A stretch of 10,110 bases of DNA from Propionibacteriaceae bacterium (GTDB lineage Bacteria > Actinomycetota > Actinomycetes > Propionibacteriales > Propionibacteriaceae): the NCBI GenBank assembly GCA_030528545.1, contig JAUMYR010000004.1, positions 1-10,110 on the forward strand, given 5' to 3'. The translations under genes and the position numbers were made by a program. The notes beneath the pieces were generated by a model. The model saw only the letters and a list, made by a program, of their open reading frames with translations, did not search any database and was not told where the DNA came from. This document shows positions 1-5,934 of this stretch, in pieces (the stretch's first letter is position 1; each line of letters starts with the position of its first letter).

Positions 1-407
1 AGGCGCTGGACCTCGGCGGCCAGTTCCTCGGCGCGCTGGTCTCCGCCCCCGGATTCCGCATGATGTGAGCGAGCGGCCTCCAGTTCGCCCTTGACGCTGG
101 TCAGCTCATTGTTGATGCGTGCCGCGTCACCGCGGGCATCCGACAGATCCTGTTTGGCCTTGGCCAGTTCGGCGCGCAACCGAGCGAGTTCTTCGGACTC
201 GTCGACAGGCGCGAAGACCGGGGCCGGCTGGCTGTTCTGGAGCGACTCGATCTGCCGCTGCAACAGCTCAGCGTCGTTAGTCATCTTGTTGAAGGACTCC
301 TCGACCTTGTCGACGAAGGTGTCCACATCAGAGACCTCATAGCCTTGGCCGCTGCGACGCGCCATCCGGAATCGCACTCGGCGCACATCATCAAGCGTCA
401 GAGTCAT
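1..407 (-). CDS. wag31: DivIVA/Wag31 polar growth scaffold, 5' part (runs off the window)
   Basis: Coiled-coil scaffold that, in actinobacteria, binds curved membrane at cell poles and septa and directs polar wall synthesis. The first 135 codons are visible with no stop; the 3' end lies beyond base 1. The N-terminus has the DivIVA membrane-binding domain: MTLTLDDVRRVRF, then the conserved stretch GYEVSDVDTFVDKVEESF at about residues 22-40. A spacer with Gln, Pro and Val follows (about residues 59-69). From about residue 70 a long heptad-like region rich in Glu, Ala, Leu and Arg begins (EELARLRAELAKAKQDL), as expected for the coiled coil. The ATG is preceded by GGAG at 414-417 with a 6-nt spacer. 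It is the last visible gene of the cluster, after sepF and yggT, the usual actinobacterial position. A 107-nt gap upstream suggests it may also have its own promoter. Family assignment is secure; total length is unknown. Confidence 0.93.
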   Translation of the reverse strand, partial: MTLTLDDVRRVRFRMARRSGQGYEVSDVDTFVDKVEESFNKMTNDAELLQRQIESLQNSQPAPVFAPVDESEELARLRAELAKAKQDLSDARGDAARINNELTSVKGELEAARSHHAESGGGDQRAEELAAEVQR

Positions 408-475
408 GTGTTACTCCAAAACAATCTCAGGGGGCCTCTGGCAGCCCGGCTCCTTTCTTAGGCTAGCTTAGGCCG

Positions 476-505
476 ATTCTCAGCACCAAGCAGAACTCGT
501 GCCAA
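476..505 (-). promoter_or_regulatory. Candidate wag31 promoter
   Basis: The 107-nt gap between yggT and wag31 contains TTGGCA (complement of 500-505), an 18-nt spacer and GAGAAT (complement of 476-481), a partial match to a housekeeping -35/-10 pair. Transcription would start about 70 nt before the wag31 ATG. Other -10-like hexamers (TAAGCT, TAGCCT) lie just downstream at about 457-472 but lack a convincing -35. The remainder of the gap shows no gene and no clear terminator after yggT, so read-through from sepF-yggT is also possible. Confidence 0.3.
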
Positions 506-514
506 GGTTGAGGG

Positions 515-811
515 TTAGCTCAAGAAAAGGAAGTAGTTGAGGCGCATCAGCACTATCACCGCCAGGAAGACCAGGAGGAATCCGAGGTCGAAACGGACTC
601 CGCCGATGCCCGGAGCGCTGGGCACCAGCTTGCGGGCCAGCCGGATCGGCGGGTCGGTCAGCGAGTAGACCGCCTCGAAGAGCACTAGGACCACACCGCG
701 AGGCTCGAAGCGCGGATTGATGAGCGGCACGAAGCTCAGCACTGCCCGGGCGAACAGCACATAGCAATAGATTCTGAGCACCCAGGCGATGATGATGCCG
801 ACGAGGACCAT
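515..811 (-). CDS. yggT: YggT family small membrane protein
   Basis: A 98-residue integral membrane protein of the YggT family, whose biochemical role is not settled. In many bacteria the gene sits with sepF in the division cluster, suggesting a link to division or envelope organisation. Two hydrophobic segments are visible, at about residues 2-28 (VGIIIAWVLRIYCYVLFARAVLSF read in part) and about 74-97 (DLGFLLVFLAVIVLMRLNYF). The loop between them carries the family-type motif LTDPPIRLARKLVP (about 51-64). The ATG has AGGAG at 819-823, 7 nt upstream. The gene begins 13 nt after the sepF stop, which is followed in frame by a second TAG, so the two are surely co-transcribed. Length is typical for the family. 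Confidence 0.93.
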   Translation of the reverse strand: MVLVGIIIAWVLRIYCYVLFARAVLSFVPLINPRFEPRGVVLVLFEAVYSLTDPPIRLARKLVPSAPGIGGVRFDLGFLLVFLAVIVLMRLNYFLFLS

Positions 812-824
812 TAGCGAACTCCTA

Positions 825-1319
825 CTAGCTCTGGTTGAAGAACCCGCCAGAGGCGATCCGCTCCTTGTCTTCGGGACCCACGGTCAGGTTCTGCGGGCAA
901 AGCAGGAACACTTTGCTCGACACTCGCTCAATGTTGCCACGCAGCCCAAAAATAAGACCCGCAGCGAAGTCGACCAGGCGCTTGTCCTCCCCGTCAGCCA
1001 TGTCGCACAGGTTCATGATGACCGGGATGCCATCACGGAAGTTCTCCCCGATCGCGCGTGCCTCGTTATAGGAACGCGGACGCACGCTGACGATCCTGCT
1101 CAGGTCGGCGACCTGCGGAGCCGCCGCCACCGGGGCCACGGGCGCCACCGGAGCGGGTGCCGGACGACGTTCTGGAAGCGAAGTTACCGGGGCCTTGGGC
1201 TCCTCCTCGGCGACGAACACGTCCTCGGTCGGCTCTCCATAGGCACGGTATTGCTCGTCATAGCAAGAGTCATCGCTCAGCCCAAACCAGGCCATTGTCT
1301 TCTTGATCGCGCCGGCCAT
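825..1319 (-). CDS. sepF: SepF, membrane anchor and partner of FtsZ
   Basis: SepF tethers FtsZ filaments to the membrane and is the main FtsZ anchor in actinobacteria, which lack FtsA. The 164-residue protein has the expected three parts. An N-terminal amphipathic membrane-targeting helix spans residues 1-14 (MAGAIKKTMAWFGL). A variable acidic then Pro/Ala/Val-rich linker spans about 15-70 and includes a short PVAP repeat. The SepF domain spans about 73-150, with RPRSYNEARAIGENFRDG, VIMNL, DKRLVDFAAGLIFGL and KVFLLCPQNLTV. That domain dimerises and binds the FtsZ C-terminal tail; a fitting tail ends the FtsZ encoded next door. The ATG follows GAGGAGGA at about 1323-1330. It starts 69 nt after the ftsZ stop, with a strong hairpin in between; the pgeF and yggS genes often found there are missing. 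Confidence 0.96.
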   Translation of the reverse strand: MAGAIKKTMAWFGLSDDSCYDEQYRAYGEPTEDVFVAEEEPKAPVTSLPERRPAPAPVAPVAPVAAAPQVADLSRIVSVRPRSYNEARAIGENFRDGIPVIMNLCDMADGEDKRLVDFAAGLIFGLRGNIERVSSKVFLLCPQNLTVGPEDKERIASGGFFNQS

Positions 1320-1326
1320 GAGTCCT

Positions 1327-1349
1327 CCTCGTAGTACTTCCCCACGAGG
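1327..1349 (-). promoter_or_regulatory. Inverted repeat overlapping the sepF ribosome binding site
   Basis: On the minus strand CCTCGT (complement of 1344-1349) is repeated inverted as ACGAGG (complement of 1327-1332) across 11 nt. The second arm includes the first bases of the sepF Shine-Dalgarno stretch GAGGAGGA. If the stem forms in RNA it would partly cover the ribosome binding site. The repeat is seen directly; a regulatory role is inference, and a 6-bp stem with an 11-nt loop is modest. Confidence 0.3.
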
Positions 1350-1359
1350 TTAGCGCCCA

Positions 1360-1380
1360 GTGCGCGTGCAGCACGCGCAC
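1360..1380 (-). promoter_or_regulatory. Strong GC hairpin between ftsZ and sepF
   Basis: A perfect inverted repeat of 9 bp, GTGCGCGTG and CACGCGCAC around a 3-nt loop, starts 8 nt after the ftsZ stop codon. No run of T follows on either strand, so it is not a classical intrinsic terminator. In actinobacteria such U-less stems may end or pause transcription or protect an mRNA 3' end, which would let ftsZ be expressed above sepF. The structure is certain from sequence; the function is inferred. Confidence 0.55.
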
Positions 1381-1388
1381 AACACGCC

Positions 1389-2528
1389 TCACTTCATAAA
1401 GTCAGGGACATCTAGGTCGTCGTCGAAACTGGGCCGGGTGCCCCCAGCCGGGCGGCTCCCACCAGCCACACTCGGCGCCGGAGCCGTGACCGGCTCAGGC
1501 GGGGCCTGGTTCAGCGGCGCGGCGACATGGCTCGGCTGCGGACGCCGCTGCTCCAGCCGGGGAGTCCGCTTGGGCGGCTGTCCCCCGTCGAAACCGGCGG
1601 CTATGACGGTCACCCGGACCTCGTCTCCCATCGAGTCGTCGATCACCGTGCCGAAGATGATATTCGCCTCGTCGTGGGCGGCGTTCTCGATGAGGTTGGC
1701 TGCGGCCGACACCTCGAACAGGCCGAGGTCGGAGCCACCGGCGATCGACAGCAGCACCCCGTGGGCGCCCTCGATGCTCGCCTCCAGCAGCGGCGAACTG
1801 ATCGCCATCTCCGCCGCCGCCCGGGCGCGGTCTTCCCCGCGGGCGGAACCGATGCCCATCAGCGCCGAACCCGCGTTGCTCATGATGGACTTCACGTCCG
1901 CGAAGTCGAGGTTGATCAGGCCCGGGGTCGTGATGAGGTCGGTGATGCCCGATACGCCTTGCATCAGGACCTGATCGGCCTGTTTGAAAGCATCCAGGAT
2001 CGCCACCTGGTGATCTGTCATCTGCAGCAACTTGTCGTTGGGGATCACGATGAGGGTGTCGACTTCGTCGCGCAGCGCCTCAATGCCGGTCTCGGCCTGG
2101 TTGGCCCGGCGCCGCCCTTCGAAGGAGAACGGCCGGGTGACCACGCCGATCGTGAGCGCACCCAGCGAACGCGCGATCTTCGCCACCACCGGGGCGCCAC
2201 CGGTTCCGGTGCCTCCTCCCTCACCCGCGGTGACGAAGACCATATCGGCCCCTTTGAGCGCGGCCTCAATCTCCTCGGTGTGGTCCTCGGCGGCCTGGCG
2301 TCCCTTCTCGGGATCGGCTCCGGCACCCAAACCGCGCGTGAGATCCCGCCCGACATCAAGCTTGACATCGGCGTCGCTCATGAGCAGGGCCTGTGCATCG
2401 GTGTTGATCGCGATGAACTCCACGCCGCGTAGCCCGGCCTCGATCATGCGGTTGACCGCATTGACGCCACCGCCGCCGACGCCGACTACCTTGATGACCG
2501 CCAAGTAATTCTGGGATGCGCTTGCCAC
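1389..2528 (-). CDS. ftsZ: FtsZ, tubulin-like division GTPase
   Basis: FtsZ polymerises with GTP into the ring that positions and drives septum synthesis. The 379-residue protein is complete. The N-terminus [23 protein letters not shown] (residues 6-28, read in part) holds the first glycine-rich nucleotide loop. The tubulin signature GGGTGTG is at 104-110. The T7 loop is NLDFADV at 206-212, with the catalytic aspartates at 208 and 211. The C-terminal GTPase-domain half ends near VTVIAAGFD (about 306-314). A Pro-, Gln- and Arg-rich linker covers about 315-366, and the tail [11 protein letters not shown] closes the protein as the expected docking peptide for SepF. The start is GTG with GAGG at 2536-2539, 7 nt upstream; no in-frame ATG competes. 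It is separated from ftsQ by 128 nt containing its own promoter candidate, in line with the high and separately controlled expression known for ftsZ. Confidence 0.98.
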   Translation of the reverse strand: MASASQNYLAVIKVVGVGGGGVNAVNRMIEAGLRGVEFIAINTDAQALLMSDADVKLDVGRDLTRGLGAGADPEKGRQAAEDHTEEIEAALKGADMVFVTAGEGGGTGTGGAPVVAKIARSLGALTIGVVTRPFSFEGRRRANQAETGIEALRDEVDTLIVIPNDKLLQMTDHQVAILDAFKQADQVLMQGVSGITDLITTPGLINLDFADVKSIMSNAGSALMGIGSARGEDRARAAAEMAISSPLLEASIEGAHGVLLSIAGGSDLGLFEVSAAANLIENAAHDEANIIFGTVIDDSMGDEVRVTVIAAGFDGGQPPKRTPRLEQRRPQPSHVAAPLNQAPPEPVTAPAPSVAGGSRPAGGTRPSFDDDLDVPDFMK

Positions 2529-2553
2529 TGTTCCGCCTCAATGTGTCTGCACC

Positions 2554-2569
2554 GCGCACCGTCGTGCGC
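2554..2569 (-). promoter_or_regulatory. Hairpin in the ftsZ leader
   Basis: GCGCAC, a GACG loop and GTGCGC form a perfect 6-bp stem with a 4-nt loop in the untranslated leader, about 25 nt before the ftsZ start and well clear of its Shine-Dalgarno. With the promoter candidate at 2580-2609, the stem would lie only a few bases from the 5' end of the transcript, a position where stems can slow mRNA decay. No T-run follows, so it is not a simple terminator. Function is inferred. Confidence 0.4.
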
Positions 2570-2579
2570 TTGAGAACTC

Positions 2580-2609
2580 AGGCTATGAGAGCGGTTCCGC
2601 GCATGTCCA
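2580..2609 (-). promoter_or_regulatory. Candidate ftsZ promoter
   Basis: TGGACA (complement of 2604-2609, five of six bases of TTGACA), an 18-nt spacer and TAGCCT (complement of 2580-2585, fitting the TANNNT form common in actinobacterial -10 boxes) lie in the ftsQ-ftsZ gap. Start of transcription would fall near 2573, giving a leader of about 45 nt. It is the best promoter match in the window and sits where actinobacterial ftsZ promoters are known to occur. The rest of the 128-nt gap holds no gene. Confidence 0.5.
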
Positions 2610-2621
2610 ACACCAACATGC
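2601..2621 (-). promoter_or_regulatory. Inverted repeat over the ftsZ -35 region
   Basis: GCATGT and ACATGC form a perfect 6-bp inverted repeat separated by 9 nt (21 bp overall, about two helical turns). The promoter-proximal arm (2601-2606) overlaps the candidate -35 hexamer at 2604-2609. The geometry fits a dimeric repressor or activator site. I do not recognise it as the site of a named regulator. It could instead form a weak RNA stem in the ftsQ read-through transcript. Confidence 0.35.
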
Positions 2622-2657
2622 CCGAAAAAGGGGATGCCTCAAGTCGTACTTCAGGGT

Positions 2658-3392
2658 TCAGCGCCGCGTGATCGGCGCGTTGGGCGCCGACACGTCATAG
2701 GTCTTCGCCTCAGTCTGCATCAGAGCCGTCGCGACCTGAACCTTGAGAGTGGACTCATCGGCGCTTCCCCAGATCAGTTCGGCATCGCCGCTGAGGTGGA
2801 TGACGATGCGGTCCGGGGAATCCGCCGCGACCTGGACCAGCCGTTCCCTGACCGGAGCCGACAGCGCCTGGATCACCGTCGCCACATCCTGATATAGCCG
2901 GGTATCTGGTGCCGGGGCCACCACCGTCACCAGGCTGGGGTCGGGCTCGGCGGTGTCGCGGAAGGGCACTCCCTCGGAGTCGACCCAGGTATAGGTCGCC
3001 CCCTCCAGCCGCTGAAAAGCAGCGACCCGCTCACGGACCAAGACCTTGGCTTCCCCGCTCCAGGACACGCTCACCTCGACCGCCGCGACCGGGGCCAGGG
3101 CGGCGACTCGCTGCGCGATAGGACCGACATCGAGCGAGACCACCTGCTGTCCGATCGGCACCTGGGCCGCCTTCTCCACCTCATCGGCGGTGAGCAGGCT
3201 CACCCCTTCGACGCGTACGCCGGTCACCGTGAAGACCTGCGAGAACCACACCAGCCAGACCACCAGAGCGCCAAGAGCGATCCCTGCCAGGCCAGCGGCG
3301 ATCCACACCGTCCGTCTCCACCTCCGCTCCCGCTTCTTGCGGGTCAGGCGGCTGGTCGCGTCAGCCAGCGACCCGGGACGCTGAGAACTCAA
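2658..3392 (-). CDS. ftsQ: FtsQ, bitopic divisome protein
   Basis: FtsQ is a single-pass membrane protein linking early and late divisome components. From the chosen TTG start it has 244 residues. Residues 1-27 are cytoplasmic and strongly basic near the membrane (RLTRKKRERRWRR). Residues about 28-50 form one transmembrane helix (TVWIAAGLAGIALGALVVWL and on). A POTRA domain follows at about 53-121 (FTVTGVRVEGVSLLTADEVE to RERVAAFQRLEG, read in part), then the FtsQ beta domain (TYTWVDSEGVPFRD). The open frame extends 114 nt further upstream to 3506, but that part overlaps murC and reads as non-native Arg/His-rich sequence. The TTG at 3390-3392 overlaps the murC stop in TTGA and has AAAGAGG 7 nt upstream. 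No murB lies between murC and ftsQ, as in several other actinobacteria. Confidence 0.95.
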   Translation of the reverse strand: MSSQRPGSLADATSRLTRKKRERRWRRTVWIAAGLAGIALGALVVWLVWFSQVFTVTGVRVEGVSLLTADEVEKAAQVPIGQQVVSLDVGPIAQRVAALAPVAAVEVSVSWSGEAKVLVRERVAAFQRLEGATYTWVDSEGVPFRDTAEPDPSLVTVVAPAPDTRLYQDVATVIQALSAPVRERLVQVAADSPDRIVIHLSGDAELIWGSADESTLKVQVATALMQTEAKTYDVSAPNAPITRR

Positions 3393-4834
3393 GAAGAGGC
3401 CTCTTTCTTGGCCAGCAAGTCGGCCAGGATCGGACCGACCAGAGTGATGTCTCCGCAGCCGAGGGTGATGATGAGGTCCCCGGGCCGGGAGAAGTCGGTC
3501 AGCCACTCGGGCAGGTCGTACTTCTCCTCAACGTAGTGCACCTCGGAAGCACCGGCCGAGACCGCGGCATCGGCGACCATCTGTCCGCTGACCCCAGGCA
3601 CCGGGTCCTCACGGGCGCCGTCGATGCCGCTGACCACCGCCACGTCCGCGATGGTCAGCACCTCACCGAACTCGGGCAAGAAATCAAGGGTCCGGGAATA
3701 CAGGTGGGGCTGGAACACGGCGATGAGACGCCCATCGAGACCGGTCTCATCGTTTCCCGCCTGGGTCGCGCGGCGGGCCGCCGACAGCGCCGCACGGATC
3801 TCGGTTGGGTGGTGGGCATAGTCGTCGTAGACCCTCACCCCGGCTGCGTGGGTGACCAGCTGGAACCTGCGCAGCGTTCCCTCGAAGGTCGCCAGGGCGT
3901 CCAGCGCCTGCTGATGACCCAAGCCGAGCAGGCGCCCGGCGGCATAGGCCGCCGAAGCATTCGCCAGGTTGTGGTTCCCCGGCACCTGGAGCCTCAGCTC
4001 ACCGGTCTCATCCCCATAGCGAAGCGTCGCCACGCTGATCGACCCCTCGACCCTGGCATCGCTGAACCTCACCTGGGCGTCCTCGGCCTCGCCATAGGTC
4101 AGCACGCTCGCCCCCTCCGCCTGCAGCCGCTGAGCGAGGGCCCGCGAACCGGGATCGTCAACGTTGACCACCGCCGCGCTCACGCACCGCTGGGACGCGA
4201 ACCGGTGGAACCCCTCGGCATAGGCCTCGGGGGTCCCCCAGTTCACCAGGTGATCGGCCTCGATATTGGTGATGATGGCGATCTCGGTGGGGTACTGGAG
4301 GAAAGAGCAGTCGGATTCGTCCGCCTCGATCACGAAGGCCTCGCCCTGACCGATGTGTGAGCTGAGGCCCGTCGTGGACAAGGGCCCGCCAATGACATAG
4401 GACGGGTCACAGCCCGCGGCCTGCAACATGACGGCGGTCATCGCCGTGGTCGTGGTCTTCCCGTGGGTACCAGCGACGGAGACCCCGCGACGGCCCATCA
4501 TCAGCGCGGCCAGCGCCGCGCTGCGATGCCAGACCCGAAGCCCACGGCGGCGGGCCTCGGCGAGTTCGGGATTCGACTCGCGGATCGCCGAGGAGATAAC
4601 CACGGTCTCGGCATCGCCCAGCTGTGCCGCGTCGTGACCGACATAGGTGGTGATGCCGAGTTTGGCCAGTTTGCGCAGGTAAGAGGAATCGACCTTGTCG
4701 GATCCCGAGGTTGGCACGCCGAGGTCGTGGTAGAGCTTGGCGATGCCGCTCATACCCGACCCGCCGATCGCGATGAAGTGAACCGCGCCAACGGACTGCG
4801 CCGGTTCGACCTCAATAGGTTCTAGGAGTGGCAT
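3389..4834 (-). CDS. murC: UDP-N-acetylmuramate-L-alanine ligase MurC
   Basis: Cytoplasmic ATP-dependent ligase that adds L-alanine to UDP-MurNAc, the first step of stem-peptide synthesis. The 481-residue protein has the Mur ligase fold. A Rossmann-type UDP-binding domain carries the MurC-specific GGSGMSGIA at 24-32. The central ATPase domain has the P-loop GTHGKTTTT at 122-130, the acidic metal site EADESD at 170-175 and NIEADHL shortly after. The C-terminal domain contains DDYAHHPTEI and HLYSRT, also typical of MurC. The open frame runs on to 4951 inside murG, but the ATG at 4832-4834 has GAGGAAGG at 4841-4848 and starts one base after the murG stop, so the upstream 39 codons are rejected. 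Its 3' end overlaps ftsQ by 4 nt. Confidence 0.98.
   Translation of the reverse strand: MPLLEPIEVEPAQSVGAVHFIAIGGSGMSGIAKLYHDLGVPTSGSDKVDSSYLRKLAKLGITTYVGHDAAQLGDAETVVISSAIRESNPELAEARRRGLRVWHRSAALAALMMGRRGVSVAGTHGKTTTTAMTAVMLQAAGCDPSYVIGGPLSTTGLSSHIGQGEAFVIEADESDCSFLQYPTEIAIITNIEADHLVNWGTPEAYAEGFHRFASQRCVSAAVVNVDDPGSRALAQRLQAEGASVLTYGEAEDAQVRFSDARVEGSISVATLRYGDETGELRLQVPGNHNLANASAAYAAGRLLGLGHQQALDALATFEGTLRRFQLVTHAAGVRVYDDYAHHPTEIRAALSAARRATQAGNDETGLDGRLIAVFQPHLYSRTLDFLPEFGEVLTIADVAVVSGIDGAREDPVPGVSGQMVADAAVSAGASEVHYVEEKYDLPEWLTDFSRPGDLIITLGCGDITLVGPILADLLAKKEASS
3400..3406 (-). promoter_or_regulatory. Ribosome binding site that fixes the ftsQ TTG start
   Basis: AAAGAGG (complement of 3400-3406) lies 7 nt before the TTG at 3390-3392, inside the last codons of murC. 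No ATG or GTG is similarly placed, so this site decides the unusual start and implies translational coupling with murC through the TTGA overlap. Confidence 0.7.
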
Positions 4835-4835
4835 C

Positions 4836-5930
4836 TCACACCTTCCTCGACTGGTGACCAACGGTGAGGATAGCCGATGCCAACCGTTGCGCCGCGTCTG
4901 AGGGCGTGTGGTTGCGCGCCAGCTGACGCATCCGTTCCAAGGTCTCGGCATCGGTGATCCGAGGCAATACCTCGCTAAGGAGCCTGCCGGGTGTCAGATC
5001 GGCGTTATCGACCAGAACGCCAGCCCCCGCCTCAACCAGCGCAGCGGCGTTGCGTCCCTGTTCCCCGTTGCCATAGGGCAGCGGCACGAACAGGCAGGGC
5101 ACACCCGACATCGACGTCTCGACCACGGTACCGGCCCCCGCCCGGGCCAGCATGAAATCGGCCACCGCGTAGGCCCGGGCCATGTCCTCCACGAACTCGA
5201 CCGGGACATAGCGCGCCCCCGATGCCGACTCCACCACGACATCGTCGGGTGTGAAGTTCTTGGGACCGATCACGTGCAGCACCTGCACCCCAGCCGCCAG
5301 CAACTCCTCCCGCGCACCGAGGACCGCCTCATTGAGCCGCACCGCTCCCTGCGAGCCGCCGCTGACCAGCAGGGTGGGACGCCCGACATCGAGCCCGAAG
5401 AACTCACAGGCCTCGGCCCGGGTGACCGTCGAATGGGAAATCGATCTGCTCACCGGCATGCCGATGCGCTGCGCCCCGGGCAGCGGGGTTCCTGGGAAGG
5501 TCGTGGCTACATAGGAAGCGAATCGCGAACCGATCTTGTTAGAGATGCCCGGCAGGGCGTTGGCCTCGTGTACCACGATCGGCACGCCGAGCCAGCGGGC
5601 GGCGAGATAGGCCGGGATCGAAACATAGCCACCGTAGCCGACCAGCACGTCGGCCTCCGCCTGGCGCAGAATCCGGCGGGCCTGCCGCACCGAACGGAGC
5701 AGCCGCGCGGGCAGCTTCACCAGGTCGAGGTTCACCCTCCTGGGCAGTGGCACCGGGTCGATGAGCTCCAGCCTCAGCCCGGCCGCTGGGATCACCCGAA
5801 CCTCAAGCCCGCGCGCGGTTCCGATACAGGTCACCGACACCTTCGGCTCACGTAGCAACTCCTGGGCCGTCGCGATGAGCGGAGAGGTGTGCCCGGCGGT
5901 CCCTCCCCCGGCTAGGACGACATTGGTCAC
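4836..5930 (-). CDS. murG: Lipid II synthase MurG (GlcNAc transferase)
   Basis: Membrane-associated GT-B glycosyltransferase that moves GlcNAc from UDP-GlcNAc to lipid I, giving lipid II, the substrate of the FtsW polymerase encoded just upstream. The 364-residue protein shows AGGGTAGHTSP at 7-17 (the N-terminal glycine loop that faces the lipid acceptor), GYGGYVSIPAYLAA at 98-111, HEANALPGISNKIG at 121-134, the second glycine-rich loop SGGSQGA at 190-196, and RAGAGTVVE at 263-271 followed by NGEQGRNA at 288-295, the UDP-GlcNAc pocket. HEAN replaces the HEQN seen in E. coli, a common variant. The open frame extends to 6089 within ftsW, but the GTG at 5928-5930 has a perfect GAGGAGG 7 nt upstream and lies 4 nt after the ftsW stop. 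Confidence 0.97.
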   Translation of the reverse strand: MTNVVLAGGGTAGHTSPLIATAQELLREPKVSVTCIGTARGLEVRVIPAAGLRLELIDPVPLPRRVNLDLVKLPARLLRSVRQARRILRQAEADVLVGYGGYVSIPAYLAARWLGVPIVVHEANALPGISNKIGSRFASYVATTFPGTPLPGAQRIGMPVSRSISHSTVTRAEACEFFGLDVGRPTLLVSGGSQGAVRLNEAVLGAREELLAAGVQVLHVIGPKNFTPDDVVVESASGARYVPVEFVEDMARAYAVADFMLARAGAGTVVETSMSGVPCLFVPLPYGNGEQGRNAAALVEAGAGVLVDNADLTPGRLLSEVLPRITDAETLERMRQLARNHTPSDAAQRLASAILTVGHQSRKV

Positions 5931-5934
5931 TGCC

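Noticed and set aside
1095..1165. Repeated Pro-Ala-Val coding stretch in sepF
   Set aside because: It is the low-complexity linker usual in actinobacterial SepF, not a mobile or regulatory repeat.
1527..2432. Long plus-strand open frame (301 codons) opposite ftsZ
   Set aside because: It is antisense to a clear ftsZ, rich in Arg, Gly and His, with no family signature or ribosome site; a shadow caused by high GC.
2571..3391. The same 10-mer palindrome TGAGTTCTCA near the starts of ftsZ (2571-2580) and ftsQ (3382-3391)
   Set aside because: Dozens of repeated 10-mers are expected by chance in 10 kb, and the second copy lies across coding sequence and the TTGA junction; without conservation data it is not evidence of an operator.
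3536..4360. Plus-strand open frame opposite murC
   Set aside because: Antisense to conserved MurC sequence and of shadow-like composition with no recognisable domain.
4835..4951. Upstream extension of murC into murG
   Set aside because: The extra 39 codons overlap murG and have no Mur ligase similarity; the inner ATG has a good ribosome site.
4908..5855. Plus-strand open frame of 315 codons opposite murG
   Set aside because: Antisense to MurG motifs; composition rich in Arg, His and Gln without domain or ribosome site.
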